The notes beneath the pieces were generated by a model that was not told where the DNA came from, did not search any database, and worked only from the letters and a program-made list of their open reading frames with translations. A stretch of 64,000 nucleotides of DNA from Acorus gramineus. Lineage: Eukaryota; Streptophyta; Magnoliopsida; Acorales; Acoraceae. Shown piece after piece: positions 24,437 to 36,890 of this stretch; position 1 is the first letter of the stretch; each line of letters begins with the position of its first letter. Location: assembly GCA_030737835.1 (NCBI GenBank), contig CM060848.1, positions 17,833,309 through 17,897,308 of the forward strand, in the 5' to 3' direction. Both the position numbers and the translations under genes were made by a program.

Positions 24437-27400
24437 ATGGAGAGCTTGCATTGTTCCGGATTTGGTATGGCAAATGCTGTGACAAGAAAGCGCCGGAGTG
24501 CTTCGTCCAGGCGACCCCATTTGGATTCGCAGCCAGTTTTGGACAGCAATAATGTCTCGTCTAACTCTTCGACACCATCTACCGATGAAGATCCAGGCCA
24601 TGAAGCTAGCATTAGGAGGAATGAGTGTAATCTGAATAGTGTTGCATCCAAGTCCATCTCGGTTAACAAAATCGATGGGTTTTATGGAAACAACAGTAGC
24701 TCTAGAGGTGGAGCATCTGCAACTAATGATCGGGGACGTGATGGGTCGGATATCAAACGATGCAGAGAAGGTGTCCTAGCCCCGGTTAATTGGAAAAGCT
24801 CGATCAAGATGAAAGAAATTTCGGATATCCAGTCAAGGCGTGTGGAAAGCCACAGTGGCCATGGAAGGAATGCTGATAGCGGTAATGTGGAGCAGTCGGG
24901 TGAGGTACCAACAGATGAAACAAAACCGAGAAAAGTAAAGCTTAAGCTTGGGGGTGTTACATGCACAATTCAAGCAAAATCTAATGCCAATGGGGCTGGA
25001 GGAGGTAGTGCTTCTTTATATTCGGTGAAGCCACCACGCCAGACGGAGGCCACTTTACGGCGGCAAAAGATTTTACTTCTGGTATGTCAACATGTTGTTA
25101 TTATGCTGTTTTGGACTGTGATTTTCTTAATGAATTTGTGAACTTAGACTCATTACTTGCATCAAGATCTTTTCTTTTTCTTTTTCTTTTTGTGTGAGAG
25201 AAATATAGGTGCTATTTTATTAAAAGAAAGCCCTCGAACAACAAGATCTAGTTTAGTAGTGGAAGACATTAGATTATCATTCTTTTATTAAAATTGGAGC
25301 TATCACTACTATCATCCCAAGTCATATTCATATCTTTTTATTTTTCTTTGTTATTCTTAAAAAGACGGGTACATTCATTAGCATAGTGACCATATTTATT
25401 GCAATTATAATACTTCTCCTCTTTTTTTTATTTTGTTCTTCGTTAAGGTCTTGAATTTTTACTCTAGATCTGGTCTTTGGGATTTGAGAAGGTCTTTTAT
25501 TAGATCTTTTTAAAAAATTAAAAACCTTCTTGCTATGTAAATTCTTGTTCATAAATGATAGTTCCCAACAACTAAATTATCCAAATGTTTTTTTTGGGTG
25601 GTATCTGATGCTCGTTTATGAACAATAGTTCTCAACAGCTAAATTATCTCTTGTGATTTCGTTCTGTTCAAATCAAGTGATTGGCTGCTAAGGTCTCTCT
25701 ACGTAATTTTTTTAAGAAAGGTCAGCTTTTAAAAGCTTTTTTTTGTGACGGATTTATGATGAACTTATCTTTGTTATGTTTTGTTTTCTTTTGTATTGCA
25801 GGAAACATCAGACGATGATCAATCACCTCCAGAAAAAGGCAGCAGCTTCCAAGGAGGGAAGGACTTCATCAGAGGAGATTTAGCTTCCTCCAAGAAGGTT
25901 GACAAGCCTGTCATTGCCTCTTCTGAGCCCACTCGTAAAAGCAAGAGAGTGCCCAAGAGACGTGTGCTTGACACTGACTTCAAGGATGGTGATGAAGATG
26001 ATGAGATGCGATATCTTGAGAGGCTCAGAACTTCCAAGGCTGGACGAGTTGGTTTCCGTCCTGAATACGAAGATTATGGAAAGGACAATGTCAAAAAACA
26101 AAAGCTTGCAAAGGTTTTAAAAAGCCCGGTGATGAACAGCGATGATGACTATGGTTCGTCGTCAAGGCATTCCAAGGATAGCAGGAAAAAATCTATATCA
26201 ACCAGGGACTTTCATGATATGGATTATGCTGAAGAAGAAGAGCTGGGATCAGACACTGTACCTGACATGAGGAAGACAGAGAAGAAGGAAACAATTGATG
26301 AAGTTCCCGAGGTTAAAAGAGAAACATCCCTTACGACGCGACAACGTGCCCTTCAGTCTGGAAAAGATGCCTCTAGTGGTCCTTCTGCGAGTCTGATCGA
26401 GTTCCCTAATGGATTGCCACCTGCTCCCCCAAGAAGTAATGACAGATATAGTATTTTATATAATATTTAATTGTTTTTTGGGTTCCATTAAAATTACTCT
26501 TCACTGTTTATCTGATCTGTTTGTGGTTGTAAAATGTGCAGAGCAAAAAGAGAAGCTCTCTGAAGTGGAGCAGCAGCTGAAGAAAGCGGAGGCTGCTCAG
26601 AGGCGCAGATTACAAGTAGAAAAGGCAGCAAAAGAATCTGAGGTGGTTAGCTTTTTATTTTGATTTTAAATTTTGTATTATTTCTGTGAATTACTTTTGA
26701 TTCACCAAGTTTGGAATTGGATTCATCATTATTATTTGCAGGCAGAGGCAATTAGAAAAATATTGGGTCAGGACTCAAGCAGGAAGAAACGTGAGGACAA
26801 GATGCGCAAGCATAGGGATGATTTGGCACTGGTATTGAACTGTGGTCTGATGCATAAACTATTTCCACCAAAATGGATGTGTAGTCTGATATCAGCTGAT
26901 TTTTTTTTTCTTTTGTAAACTTGTTGTTTACTCAGGAGAGGTCTGCAAATGGTGCAATGCTTGCATCAGACATGATTAGATGGGTCTCGGGACCAAATGG
27001 GACAGTTGTTACCTTCGCAACAGATGTTGAGCTGCCAAGTATCTTTGAGTCTAATCCATGCAGGTCTTATTCTTTTCTTCCTCTTTCTAGCATTCTATAT
27101 CCTTTGACTTCTTAGTTTTCTGTTCTGGTATAGGGCAGTAGTTTCTTAGTTTAGTGTTGCATCTGTGTAGTGACCATTGGCCAACAAAAGATCACAATAT
27201 TGAAAAAGGATATTGTTTGGGAATTGGGATACCCCGAATGCATGCCCCACATTTTTTTTAAGGTCTCTGTTTCATGTAATGAAGTATGTACCTTCATAAA
27301 AAATGAAGTATATATTCCAATGAATTGTATATACCCACTTAACATGTTGATAGTGCTGTGGAAATAAAGACTACGTGTAACAACTCCCATTAAAAAAACA

Positions 27401-27771
27401 TGCCAACAGTGTTATTTTTGTACATCATCTTGATAGTGTCTCCATTTACGTATTTTCCGGTAGTGGATTACAAAATTGTAAAATTTATAAACAACAGGTT
27501 TAAGTCTCCTTTTCTTTCCCCTCATAATTTACACAGTACATCAGATCCTCTCTTGTACATGTCTTAGTTTCTTATGTGATGTTTTTAATTACATTTGTCG
27601 TGGTTTTTTTGGTCGTAAAAATGCAGTTATCCACCCCCACGTGAGAAATGTATTGGACCTTCGTGTACAAACACATACAGATACCGAGATTCCAAGTCGA
27701 AGCTCCCCCTTTGCAGCCTGCAATGCTACAAGGCAATACATGAGGGGACGCCGAGGGTCGCAACCTGCTGA
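24437..27771 (+). CDS. INO80 complex subunit B-like protein (PAPA-1 and HIT zinc finger)
   Basis: Nuclear protein related to INO80B/Ies2, an activator subunit of the INO80 chromatin remodeller. Exons 24437-25081, 25802-26435, 26542-26642, 26742-26831, 26936-27063 and 27627-27771 give 1743 nt (580 residues). The N-terminal half is a low-complexity, basic, Ser-rich region with KLKLGGVTCTI. The middle is acidic and basic (SKRVPKRRVLDTDF). The PAPA-1 region starts at SLTTRQRALQSGKD and continues through EFPNGLPPAPPRKQKEKL and a coiled coil (EVEQQLKKAEAAQRRRLQVE). The C-terminus is a HIT-type zinc finger with CIGPSC, then YRYRDSKSKLPLCSLQCY and a final cysteine. A 5'-leader intron probably runs from about 23620 to 24382. 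Intron 1 holds a copia gag remnant. The ATG at 24437 is the first in the frame after the inferred leader acceptor. Confidence 0.9.
25340..25560 (-). pseudogene. Ty1/copia gag fragment in intron 1 of the INO80B-like gene
   Basis: The minus strand around 25345-25420 reads EKYYNCNKYGHYANECTRLF, which is the gag zinc knuckle of copia elements with the first Cys replaced by Tyr. Frames shift around it and no other retrotransposon domain or LTR is visible, so this is a small decayed fragment that is presumably spliced out. Confidence 0.55.
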
Positions 27772-28984
27772 TGTCTCTTCCCATACTTTGCTACTTGTTT
27801 GTGCAGACAATCCTGCTTGGAATATCCACTACTCCTATTTATGCAACCAGAGATGGCTATAGAATGTGGTATTTCATTTCTATTGATACTGGTGTGTATC
27901 ATTGAAGTCTTTTCTGGTGCATGTAATCTTGCAAAGGAAGGTTATCAATTATCATTGATGTATATTCATCACTCAAAAGGCTTTAGCAATACAAGTTCTA
28001 TATCCAACCTGTGCTTATACTCTTGTGCATCATGAATTTCACTGATAAACCAACATGCTATCACAGTTTTAATCAACTTCATTGCACATTATGGACCATT
28101 TATTCCATATAGTGGTTAATAGTATTCATCCACGCACGCACGATGTGCGTCAAAATAAAAGTAATTAAAAAATGTGTTATGTTAATGAATATTTAAGAAA
28201 AACTTACAAAAAATAAAATAAAATAATCTGATAATTAAACCCTTTAATCTCAATGGATTCTTTTTATAATAAAATAAAATAAAATAATTCCTAACAACCC
28301 ACCCAAAAAATTCAAATAACCTTCAAGATCACCATAATCACAGTATGAAATCTCTGACCTGAATATCAATATCTCAGGCTATCTTTTAATATATTAAAAA
28401 TATTTTATTTTTCATTCTTATCTTTAATATAAAATCACATGTCATAAATAACTAAAAGGTAACATAAGAAATGAAAATGTTACAAATGAAGGAACGTATT
28501 TGAAAACTTTGACATTTTCAGTCAGTATAATAGATATATTCATTTGGTAGTTGGTATTTCCATTTTAAAATGTATTATTATATTTACATTTAATCCAGGG
28601 AAATTATAATATCCAAGATGCGTTGAAGGGAATGAATTTGCTTGTGGACCTAGCTCTGTCTTGATTAAACTATAAGACAGTGATCAACCAACTTTAACAA
28701 TCTTCGAAACATATATTTCACTGAGAATGATAGGCTTATAGAGTATGGTTTGACAGTTATCTGTATGAAAAATGAGTTAGAAAGGAAAAGCCATCTGATT
28801 TAATCAATGACATAAATTATAATCTGAAGTGTTCAAAGGAGAGAATGGATAAAAGCGTACTGAATGGCGTTAATTTTAGGTGTGTTGAAATTCAACTGAT
28901 CTTTTTGTTTCTTTGGTATGATATTCATCTGACATTTGGATCTCTTCTGCTGCTCTCCCTTTCAGTATAGCTGAATATAAATAT
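27772..28984. other. 3' UTR and AT-rich intergenic DNA
   Basis: The first few hundred bases are the expected 3' UTR of the INO80B-like gene. The remainder is AT-rich with no recognised gene or transposon until the foldback element at 28985. Confidence 0.4.
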
Positions 28985-29561
28985 GGGTTAGAGACATCTA
29001 AATCCCTACAAATATGGAAAAACCCATATAAGTCCTTGTTAAAGTTGAGACAGACGTACGAGTATCTGAAAACTCACAAAAACCCAATTATCATCCCTCA
29101 GTTAAATTTTCATCCAAATGTAAAAATCCTTTAAGGGCATTTTTGTCTTTTACAGAGACCAATTTGTCTTTACGATTGTTTATAAGGACTATAATGTCTA
29201 TCCAATTAAATTTAAAAGTCTTTCAGGGACAATTTTATTTTTTGCAATGACTAATTTGTCTTTATGATTGTTTATAGGGACTGCAATGTATACACAATTT
29301 AATGTAAAAGTCTTTCAGGAAAAATTTTGTCTTTTGCAGAAACTAATTTGTCTTTATGACTGCTTATAGGGACTTCAATGTCTACACAATTATATGTGAT
29401 GAAATATTCTAAGAATATTCTATTAAGTTTGGATGGAAATTTAATTCAGGGATATTAATTGGGTTTTTTAGAGTTTGCAAGGACTCATATGTCTATCCCA
29501 ACTTTAGCAGGGATTTATATGGGTTTTTTCATGTTTGTAGGGACTTAAATATCTTTAACCC
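28985..29561. mobile_element. shorter copy of the 12.2-kb foldback family
   Basis: The ends GGGTTAGAGACATCTAAAT and TTTAACCC preceded by ACTTAAATATC match the element at 12220-13242. The body has three tandem units of about 87 bp containing CTAATTTGTCTTTATGA and TTTATAGGGACT. Flanking 9-mers match at 8 of 9: TATAAATAT before and TATAAACAT after. This suggests a Mutator-type 9-bp duplication. Unlike the larger copy, most units here run in one direction only. Confidence 0.75.
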
Positions 29562-30130
29562 TATAAACATACATACAATTCATCCAAGAAGCTTAGTTTC
29601 CTCATTTTCATACCATGAATATTTGGTTCTCCAAAGGGAAAATGATGGTCATATGGAACAAAGGATTGACTAAACTGACCAATTCAATCATTAGTATATT
29701 TTTATTATAACATGATTCACATGAAGTTATTATTATCTGATGCATGTCAGAAGAGGTTTCTCTCCATCCATTTGTTTTTATGTCACACCCATATGGAAGA
29801 GAGAGATGGGATGTCAGCCAAGAAAAATTTTCTTTCAAACAGAACAAGAATCATGACTTCAATAACAGAGGCTTCGCGAAGATAAACTTTGAAGATGAAG
29901 CATGACTGTTCACTAATTGGGAATGGATTTTCTCCTCTGATACAGACAAGGTGAACAAAAATACTACAAAACCAAGCTGCAGAAAGTGTACCTCATCAAA
30001 ATGAAAAACTATATTGTGTGTGTGTATTATATTGAATTAGTATCAAACAATTTTCACTACATCTAGTATACATTCTCCAAAACTTGTAAAACCATTGAAA
30101 GAATCTCTTGTACAACAACAAAAAGGCTTG
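29562..30130. other. intergenic, probable CRK 3' UTR
   Basis: AT-rich DNA downstream of the receptor-kinase stop codon. Nothing else was recognised. Confidence 0.4.
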
Positions 30131-32824
30131 TCATCTCGCTCTTACAATACTCAGTGACAACTGGTTCACCGAGACAGGACCTTTAGAAGAGGAATTCACT
30201 GCGGTAGAAGTTCCCGAGCCATCTGTTCGTAGACTTGCAGCTCTTATATTGATGAAAGGCGGCTCTGTCGGGGCAGGAAGGTCTCTAGACTTCCCATTGA
30301 GCATCTCCACCACCTTCCACATTGATGGCCTGAGAATGGGAGATGCTTGTGTGCACAGAAGACCCACATGGAGTACTTTGAGAGCTTGTTCTTCACTGCA
30401 TTCATCTCGAACCATGGGATCGAGCATTTCGAGCACGGTGTCTGAATTGTAGTGTTTCCATACCTGAAGAGAGAAAGATCAAATTTGTCATCATAAGATA
30501 GTAATTTAAGGCTAATTTGGTAACTCTGGTTCGTAATGTGAATTTATCATTCTGTTGGAATACAATTTTGATACACAAATCCAGGAAATTTTGCATGGGT
30601 CGTCCAGGAATGAAATAGGATCTTATACTTTTAAATGAAACTAATGATCTAAAGATGCAGTGGAGTGTGTAATCAATACCGCATGAATGAGGGATTGGCC
30701 TTCTGATGATAATGATACGGAATTGCTGTTTTTCTGCCCAGTAAGGACTTCAAGAACCAGTACACCGTAGCTGTAGACATCGGCCTTCTCTGTTAAATGA
30801 CCATGAATTATATATTCAGGAGCCATGTAGCCTCTGAAATAATCAACCAATTCAAAAGTGTCACATACATTTAGCTAAGGTTACTAACTTTGTTGATTGA
30901 AAAATGTTCATCATGCAATAACATGAGAATGGTTCATCGACTTACAAAGTTCCTGCTAGTCCTGTGCTGAGATGGCTCTGGCCCTCTGCAAAATATCTCG
31001 CCAGCCCAAAATCCGATATCTTAGGCCTGAATTTTTCATCCAATAATATGTTCCCGGCTTTAATGTCCCGGTGAATGATCCTAACCACAGAAGAGTCATG
31101 GAGGTAAGCCAATCCCTCCGCCGTCCCAACAATGATGCCAAACCTCCTCTTCCAATTCAACATATTCTTCTTGAACGCATCTGGTTTTGAATGGAACCTC
31201 TTATGAGTCAATCATGTTATGTTGTTCTTGATATTTGAATTGATACAATACTAAACGAATGCTCACCGAATAGGAACTTATCGAGGCTGGTGTTGCAGAG
31301 GTATTCATAGACTAGAAGGCTCTCGGGTCCTTCAACACTGCATCCGAATATCTTAACGAGGTTCTTATGTTGAACTTCACTTATGAGCTTTACTTCATTG
31401 AAGAACTGATCCACCGATTGCCTTGTATTGAAGAACAGTCTCTTGACAGCAATCTCTCTCCCATCTGGAAGAACTCCCTGACAAAAAAAATAGGTTTAAA
31501 ATGAACAAACATATCATGCAATCTTTCATACGTAGTTTATGAAACTTGATGTGGTTGATATACCTTGTAAACAGAACCATAACCACCCTGACCAAGCTTG
31601 TTCTCCAGTTTGAATTCCATTGTTGCATTCTTCAAGTCTTCATATTTAAAACTCAGGTTGGACTCTTGAATCGATCTGATGATTCGTGAAGAACCTTCGT
31701 TGTCTGCAACAATGATACAAGGTGATCAGACTTCAAAAACACATTCAAAACAGCTAACCATTGAAGCATCTCTGCCTTTCTTACCATCATATAAATGGTG
31801 ATAAACTCTCCTTCTCCAGAGAATCAGCCCTCCAATAATCAACAATGCTGCAAGAACAGATGCCAGAACAGCCACAATCGTACGCCAAGCATCTGTTCCA
31901 CAAAATCCATAAGAAAAACATCAACAAACAATCCAGAATTACCTGTATAAGCTTCCCATCCAATCAAATCAAACAACAAGCAATGGAAACATCACAATTG
32001 AAAACACAAAATACCAACTTTCCCAAGAACACGAAAAGCCACTTACGGGAAGAATGGCCGCCGCTCGAATTCGAGGCGGGCAAATAGAAAGGCAGGGTGG
32101 AGTACCTAACATAACAACCAGTATTCAAAGCCCGCCCATCGGAGGCCGGAACGCAACCTTGGACCCTCTCCCTCGCATTCTCCAAGCACTCTCTGCACCC
32201 ACTCTCATTCAAAGACCTCCAACACAGCGCAACAGCATAGACATCCAATTTCTTACGACCTTTCATGGACGAAGCTTGTCCGGCTTTGTAGTACCCACTC
32301 TGATTATACGCCTCCCCCGTCAAATTCGACACCAACCCACCGACCAAGTCGGCGAATTTGGCCGAATCCGACACGTTTTGGGAGAACCCACACCTGGAAA
32401 CGTCAGAGGGTCCGATTGCCTCGGCCGAGAAGTTGTAGCCGTCGTATCGGAGGAAGCACCCGCTCAGGTACACGCGGGCGGAGGCCGAGGGGAGGCAGTT
32501 GGGGAGGGAGATGCGGCTCTGGGAGTAGCAGAGCTGACAATCGACCCAGGAGAGGTAGGAGAAGCACTGGCCGAGGCCGAAGACGGGTTGGGAAGAGTTG
32601 GAGCCGGAGACGGAGGAGCCGAAGCCGGTGCGGGCGATGTCTTGGTAGACGGTCTCCATTGTGTTGATGAAGTTGACATCGAAGGTTGGAGGGTTGGGGG
32701 TCTTGGTGGGGGAGCAGGTGGTGTTGATGACTGTTGATGGCGTCTCGACGTCGGCTTCTGCGGTGGAGGGGAGGAGGAGGAGGAGGAGGTGGAGGAGGGT
32801 GGAGGTTAAGGTGGGTGACCACAT
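30131..32824 (-). CDS. cysteine-rich receptor-like protein kinase (DUF26 CRK), possibly frame-disrupted
   Basis: Plasma-membrane receptor kinase of the CRK2-like group. Exons on the minus strand: 32824-32047, 31892-31785, 31703-31564, 31477-31267, about 31199-30946, 30833-30680 and 30463-30131; about 659 residues. A signal peptide is followed by two DUF26 domains, each with intact C-x8-C-x2-C ([13 protein letters not shown] and [13 protein letters not shown]). The membrane helix is in exon 2 ([20 protein letters not shown]). Kinase landmarks are all present: [31 protein letters not shown] and GYMAPEY. At the exon 4/5 junction the canonical donor (phase 1) and the only close acceptor (phase 0) do not match, so the simple splice shifts frame. 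The gene is either a recent pseudogene, uses an unusual junction, or contains a sequence error. The other junctions agree in phase. Confidence 0.85.
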
Positions 32825-33099
32825 CGGAGGGTGGTGAGGGGGGTGGGGGTGTTGGGGATGGGCAGAGTTTGTGATTTTGATTTTTTTTTTTCTTTGCTTC
32901 TATTTTTTTGTCGCTTCTTTCAGAAGTTTATTTTGTGTTACATGTGTTTGAGTTTTTTTTTTTTATTATTATTATTTTTCTGAAAGAACTCAGTTTGGTG
33001 TTGGTGGCTTGACATGTTGGAAGAGAGCAATGATGTTCTGGTCCTATTTTGCAGTGTTGTCTGTACTGCAATAACAACCACTTTAAATTCACGGGATTT
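32825..33099. promoter_or_regulatory. CRK upstream region
   Basis: Presumed promoter and leader of the minus-strand kinase gene. It has long T and A runs (about 32880-32980), but no specific element could be called with confidence. Confidence 0.35.
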
Positions 33100-33104
33100 T
33101 TAGT

Positions 33105-33545
33105 TTCAAAACATATAAATATATTTATTTAAGATCGTTTTTTATTTATTATTTATTTTTTATTTTTATATTCAATCGTTATTTAATTTTTAATTCCTCT
33201 GTCAAATATTCGTTCATCCACTGTTAATTTATAAAATATGATTTTATTTTTAAGTCTTTATAAACTATGTTATTTAGTGATCAGTTCCTGCTGTAAACTA
33301 TGTTGTATAGTGAGTCCCCGTAAAACATGAAGAAAAGAAAGACTAATCACTAAATAACATAGTTTGCAAGGACTTAAAAATAAATCATACTTTACAAATT
33401 AACGATGTATGAACAGACGTCTCACGGAGGGACTAAAAACTAAATAGACGGTTGAATATGGAAACTAAAAAAGAAATATGAAGAAGTGAGAGACCGATTC
33501 TTAAATAGACATGTTTACATGGACTTAAAAATAAAAATCCTTAGA
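33105..33545. mobile_element. palindromic MITE-like element
   Basis: Inverted arms of about 150 bp share TTATTTTTAAGTC, AACTATGTTATTTAGTGAT and, further out, TTCATCCACTGTTAATTT-like words, around a loop of about 60 bp. No coding frame. Precise ends and duplications were not resolved. Confidence 0.6.
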
Positions 33546-33870
33546 TTTATATATTACATATTGTAATAGTATAGTATGAAAAAATAAAAAATAATACGTA
33601 TGATATAAATTTTGCTTTTCATTATTGTAGGTTTTTTAAAAACAGATATTTTAATATAATTTCAATCACGTGTGATTGGGAGATCAAAAAAAAGAATGTC
33701 TGAAAAATAAGAAGAGGCCAACATTGATGCCAACCCCGATTGACTATTTCATTCAAAACGCCTTCTTTTTCTTACTTCCTGTCTTTTTTATAATTTGGCC
33801 GGCTCCCTAACAAAGAATACCTAATCCCTATACCCTTTTAATTATGTCACCCTCGTCAAAACAAACTTAG

Positions 33871-36440
33871 GTGGTGTTTGTTTGCAATGATAATAAGTGC
33901 TTATTTATTATTTAGATTAAAGCTTAAAAACTTCTTTAATTGTGTTGTTCAAATAAGCACATATGTATTATCTCATTAAGACATTTTTCATCCAAATTTT
34001 TCAACGTTGGATGGTGCACTTAAAAACCTGATCACGCATCCAGTGGTTCCAACCGGTCTGTGAAAAAACAAGATTGCCCGCAACATTTTGTTATTTACGT
34101 AGGGTATATAAACCAGATTTTACTGAAGTCTTCTCTCTCCTCCTTTCAGCGCCGAAAACACCTACATGTAAACCTTATTTTCGGACGACAGAAGAACTAC
34201 CAAACCTCTTCGATCTGTGTTCCTTCGTCTACGCCGAACGACATTCTCACGGACGACATCCTCGTTTTCGGTGATCTCCCTTGAGAAGACGATGATGTTC
34301 GTACACTAATCCTTCCTCTCGATTTGTCACCAGACCACAAAGAGCGCCGATACACTTCGATCTCTCTCTCACCGTCTCCAACAAACGCCCCGACAGTCCG
34401 ATCTGCTTCATAGCTGCTTTGGATCTCCACCCTAGCCAACAATCAAGGTAAAACCCATGAAATCTCCTCCTTTTTTCGCTTTTGTTCATCAGATCTGAAC
34501 CTCTTTATACTGTTTAGGGTTTCTTGGATCATATAATAAATTTAAATTTGTGAAAAAAATATGGATTTTGTTCCTTTTCAGGTTAACGATTTTTGAAAAT
34601 TTGGGGGTTTTTGGGTGCACTGACTATTCATGGTAATTTCTTTTCGACAAAGTACTGACGTTGGTGGTATATATAACTCACATTTTGATTAGAGGGCATA
34701 TGTTCTGGATGGGTGTTGATGTAAATTTTAATTTTGATTTTTGGTGAGTTAAATTTGTAAATTTTGATTGGTGATGATTCTTTTGCACCTTCCAGTTAAT
34801 ATGAACTCCAATTTGGATGCTTTGACATTCACTCTCTATTTGACATATGGAAAAGCTAGTTATAGAACTTTATAGTGTTCATGTGTTTTTTTTTGGTGAA
34901 GAATGTGTTGGGACTTTGAAATTTCTATGCATTCAATTGTGAGGGGCATGATTGTTGAATGTTGAATTATTGGATTTCAAAAGGTTTATAGCGAGGAGTT
35001 TCCCATTGAGCACTGCATTAATGTTGTATAGTCTATGTTTGGTGTTATCTGTTGCTTTCTGTTCAATGTAACTCATCGTCTGTTTGACTGGATGTTCATC
35101 GTATCAATATTTGTTAGAAATCTCACCTTTCATGTCTCATTTTTTGTTAGAAATCTCACCTTTCATGTCTCATTTTTTGTTAGAAATCTCACCTTTCATG
35201 TCTCATTTTTCTTGTTATCTATTCTTTTTCATGTCATTGTTGCAACACATTGTTGTCCCTGGTATTTCGTTTATTGTAGCGGTTCATGTTGAGTGACCTT
35301 CATTACTGGGAAGAAATGTTACGAACTTTCATCTTTTCTTTAGGGATGAACTCTATTGAATTGCTTGTCTGAAGTTTGAAGTTTCAGGTGCATCAAAGTT
35401 TTGATTTAGAATCCTTTCATTACTCAGTTTGAGTTGTGTTCTACAAAATATCAGCAAGCAAAAAAGAGGAAGAATGAAATACAGCTTCTGAACTTATATA
35501 TTATACCATAACCATGTCTACATTTTATATTTATGATGTAAATGTCTTTATTTTGATGTTGCCTGTGATAAATATAGTGAGGTATAGTGTGTATCTTTCT
35601 CTAAAATGTTTGAGTTAATTGCAATGCCTGTTTTCAGTTGTCATTGTTGTGCATTGTTGAGCTTTTGTTCTTTCACTACACATCTATGAAATCAAATGCC
35701 CTGTGAAATCCTTAGCATCTTCAGACTACGTACAGTGACAGATCAGTTGGTAGAAATTTGCATCTTCATCATTTGCATCTATATGAAAGATAGTTTAACA
35801 GGCTTAACACTCTTCTAAATTGATTGCCAAGTGCCAACCTGAGTTAATATCTATTTTGGGGCTTAACATTTTTATGGGTGCATATTTGTAGAATTTATAC
35901 TACTGTCAAACTCTTACAAAAAAGGCCCATAAGGTTTTTTGCAGTCCTTTTTTTTGAATGAGGGCATTTGGATGTGTTTGCAGTTCAATTGAGGAGTCTT
36001 TGCAATCCTATGAGATAGGTGGAAATATATTAATTATCAGAGTTTTCAACGGATTAAACAAACAATATATTATTTTTGTATGTGTGGGTATCCAGATAGA
36101 ATAATTTTTGGTTCTTCAAATGGTAGTAGTGGTTGATGTATTTTTAACATGTTTAAAAAGAATAATCTTTAATATCTAAAAAAAAAAAGCATGTTTCCTC
36201 CATTTCAACCAAACATCAAAATAACATTCACCACTCATAAAATGGACCAAAATACTCTTCCAATAAGCACATATGTTAAGTGATCAACCAAACACACTTA
36301 TCTAAATAACTGCTTAATATTTTTCGCTGAACCAAACGTTTTTTTTCTTGAACTTTTAAAGATTATCATCATAACCTCTTTCTGCACTTATTAATCAGTA
36401 CTTAAAATCCGCTTTCAGCCGCTGCCAAACATCACCTTAC
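33871..36440. mobile_element. candidate 2.6-kb hAT derivative carrying exon-like DNA
   Basis: The left end AGGTGGTGTTTGTTTGC and the inverted right end AGGTGATGTTTGGCAGC resemble hAT-type termini, and AAGCACATATG words occur near both ends. Between them, 34040-34450 is GC-richer and exon-like and ends at a consensus donor (AATCAAG followed by GTAAAA). T-rich intron-like DNA follows with a 33-bp tandem repeat. The frames inside are short and match no transposase I know. No 8-bp target duplication was found, so one element spanning the whole interval is an inference. Confidence 0.4.
35108..35210. repeat. 33-bp tandem repeat, three copies
   Basis: The unit TTGTTAGAAATCTCACCTTT plus 13 more bases occurs three times head to tail with no visible mismatches. 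It produces a repeated 11-residue pattern in one frame, but nothing suggests that frame is translated. Confidence 0.85.
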
Positions 36441-36462
36441 TTTGTCCATCACAAAAATAATG

Positions 36463-36890
36463 ACATGTTTGGATAAAAGAATAGCATTGGATTATATAAA
36501 AATAAGAGTGAATAAGCCCACAACAGTTATTTGTTTGCATGGAATAGTTGAATATAATTATGTTAAAATAGTTGAAAATTATAAGCTGATATTGGTATTT
36601 CAGCCTCCCATTGAAATTTAATTATTTCACAATATCTATTTTACTGACATAAATGAAACTCATATGTCAAATCACCTATCAGACCCATGTGTTAAATCAT
36701 TTTTTATATTTTATAAATCTTTATTCACGTTTTATTCATATTTTATCCACATCTTATTCTTGATCAACCAAATAACAAAAAAATTCATTATTACATTTTC
36801 AAATATGAATAACTAAACACAAAATCAAACGGAAAATGACATATTCTAATGATATTTATCTATGTTAGAATAATTATTAATATCATAATA
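36463..36890. mobile_element. MITE copy, inverted relative to 22.8 kb
   Basis: The complementary strand shares the ordered words of the 22760-23192 element, including the TTTATAAA(A/T)TAT and GGGCCTAT/TTGACA region. Ends are approximate: ATGTTTGGATAAAAG on the left and an A-rich inverted match near 36880. Confidence 0.5.

Noticed and set aside
32054..32737. 227-codon open frame on the plus strand opposite the receptor-kinase first exon
   Set aside because: It is a shadow of the GC-rich, Ser/Pro-rich CRK exon on the other strand; the product is low-complexity Gly/Arg/Glu and matches no family.
35035..35296. Two overlapping open frames with an 11-residue repeat
   Set aside because: They are produced by a 33-bp tandem repeat in T-rich, intron-like DNA; no start context, homology or splice partners.
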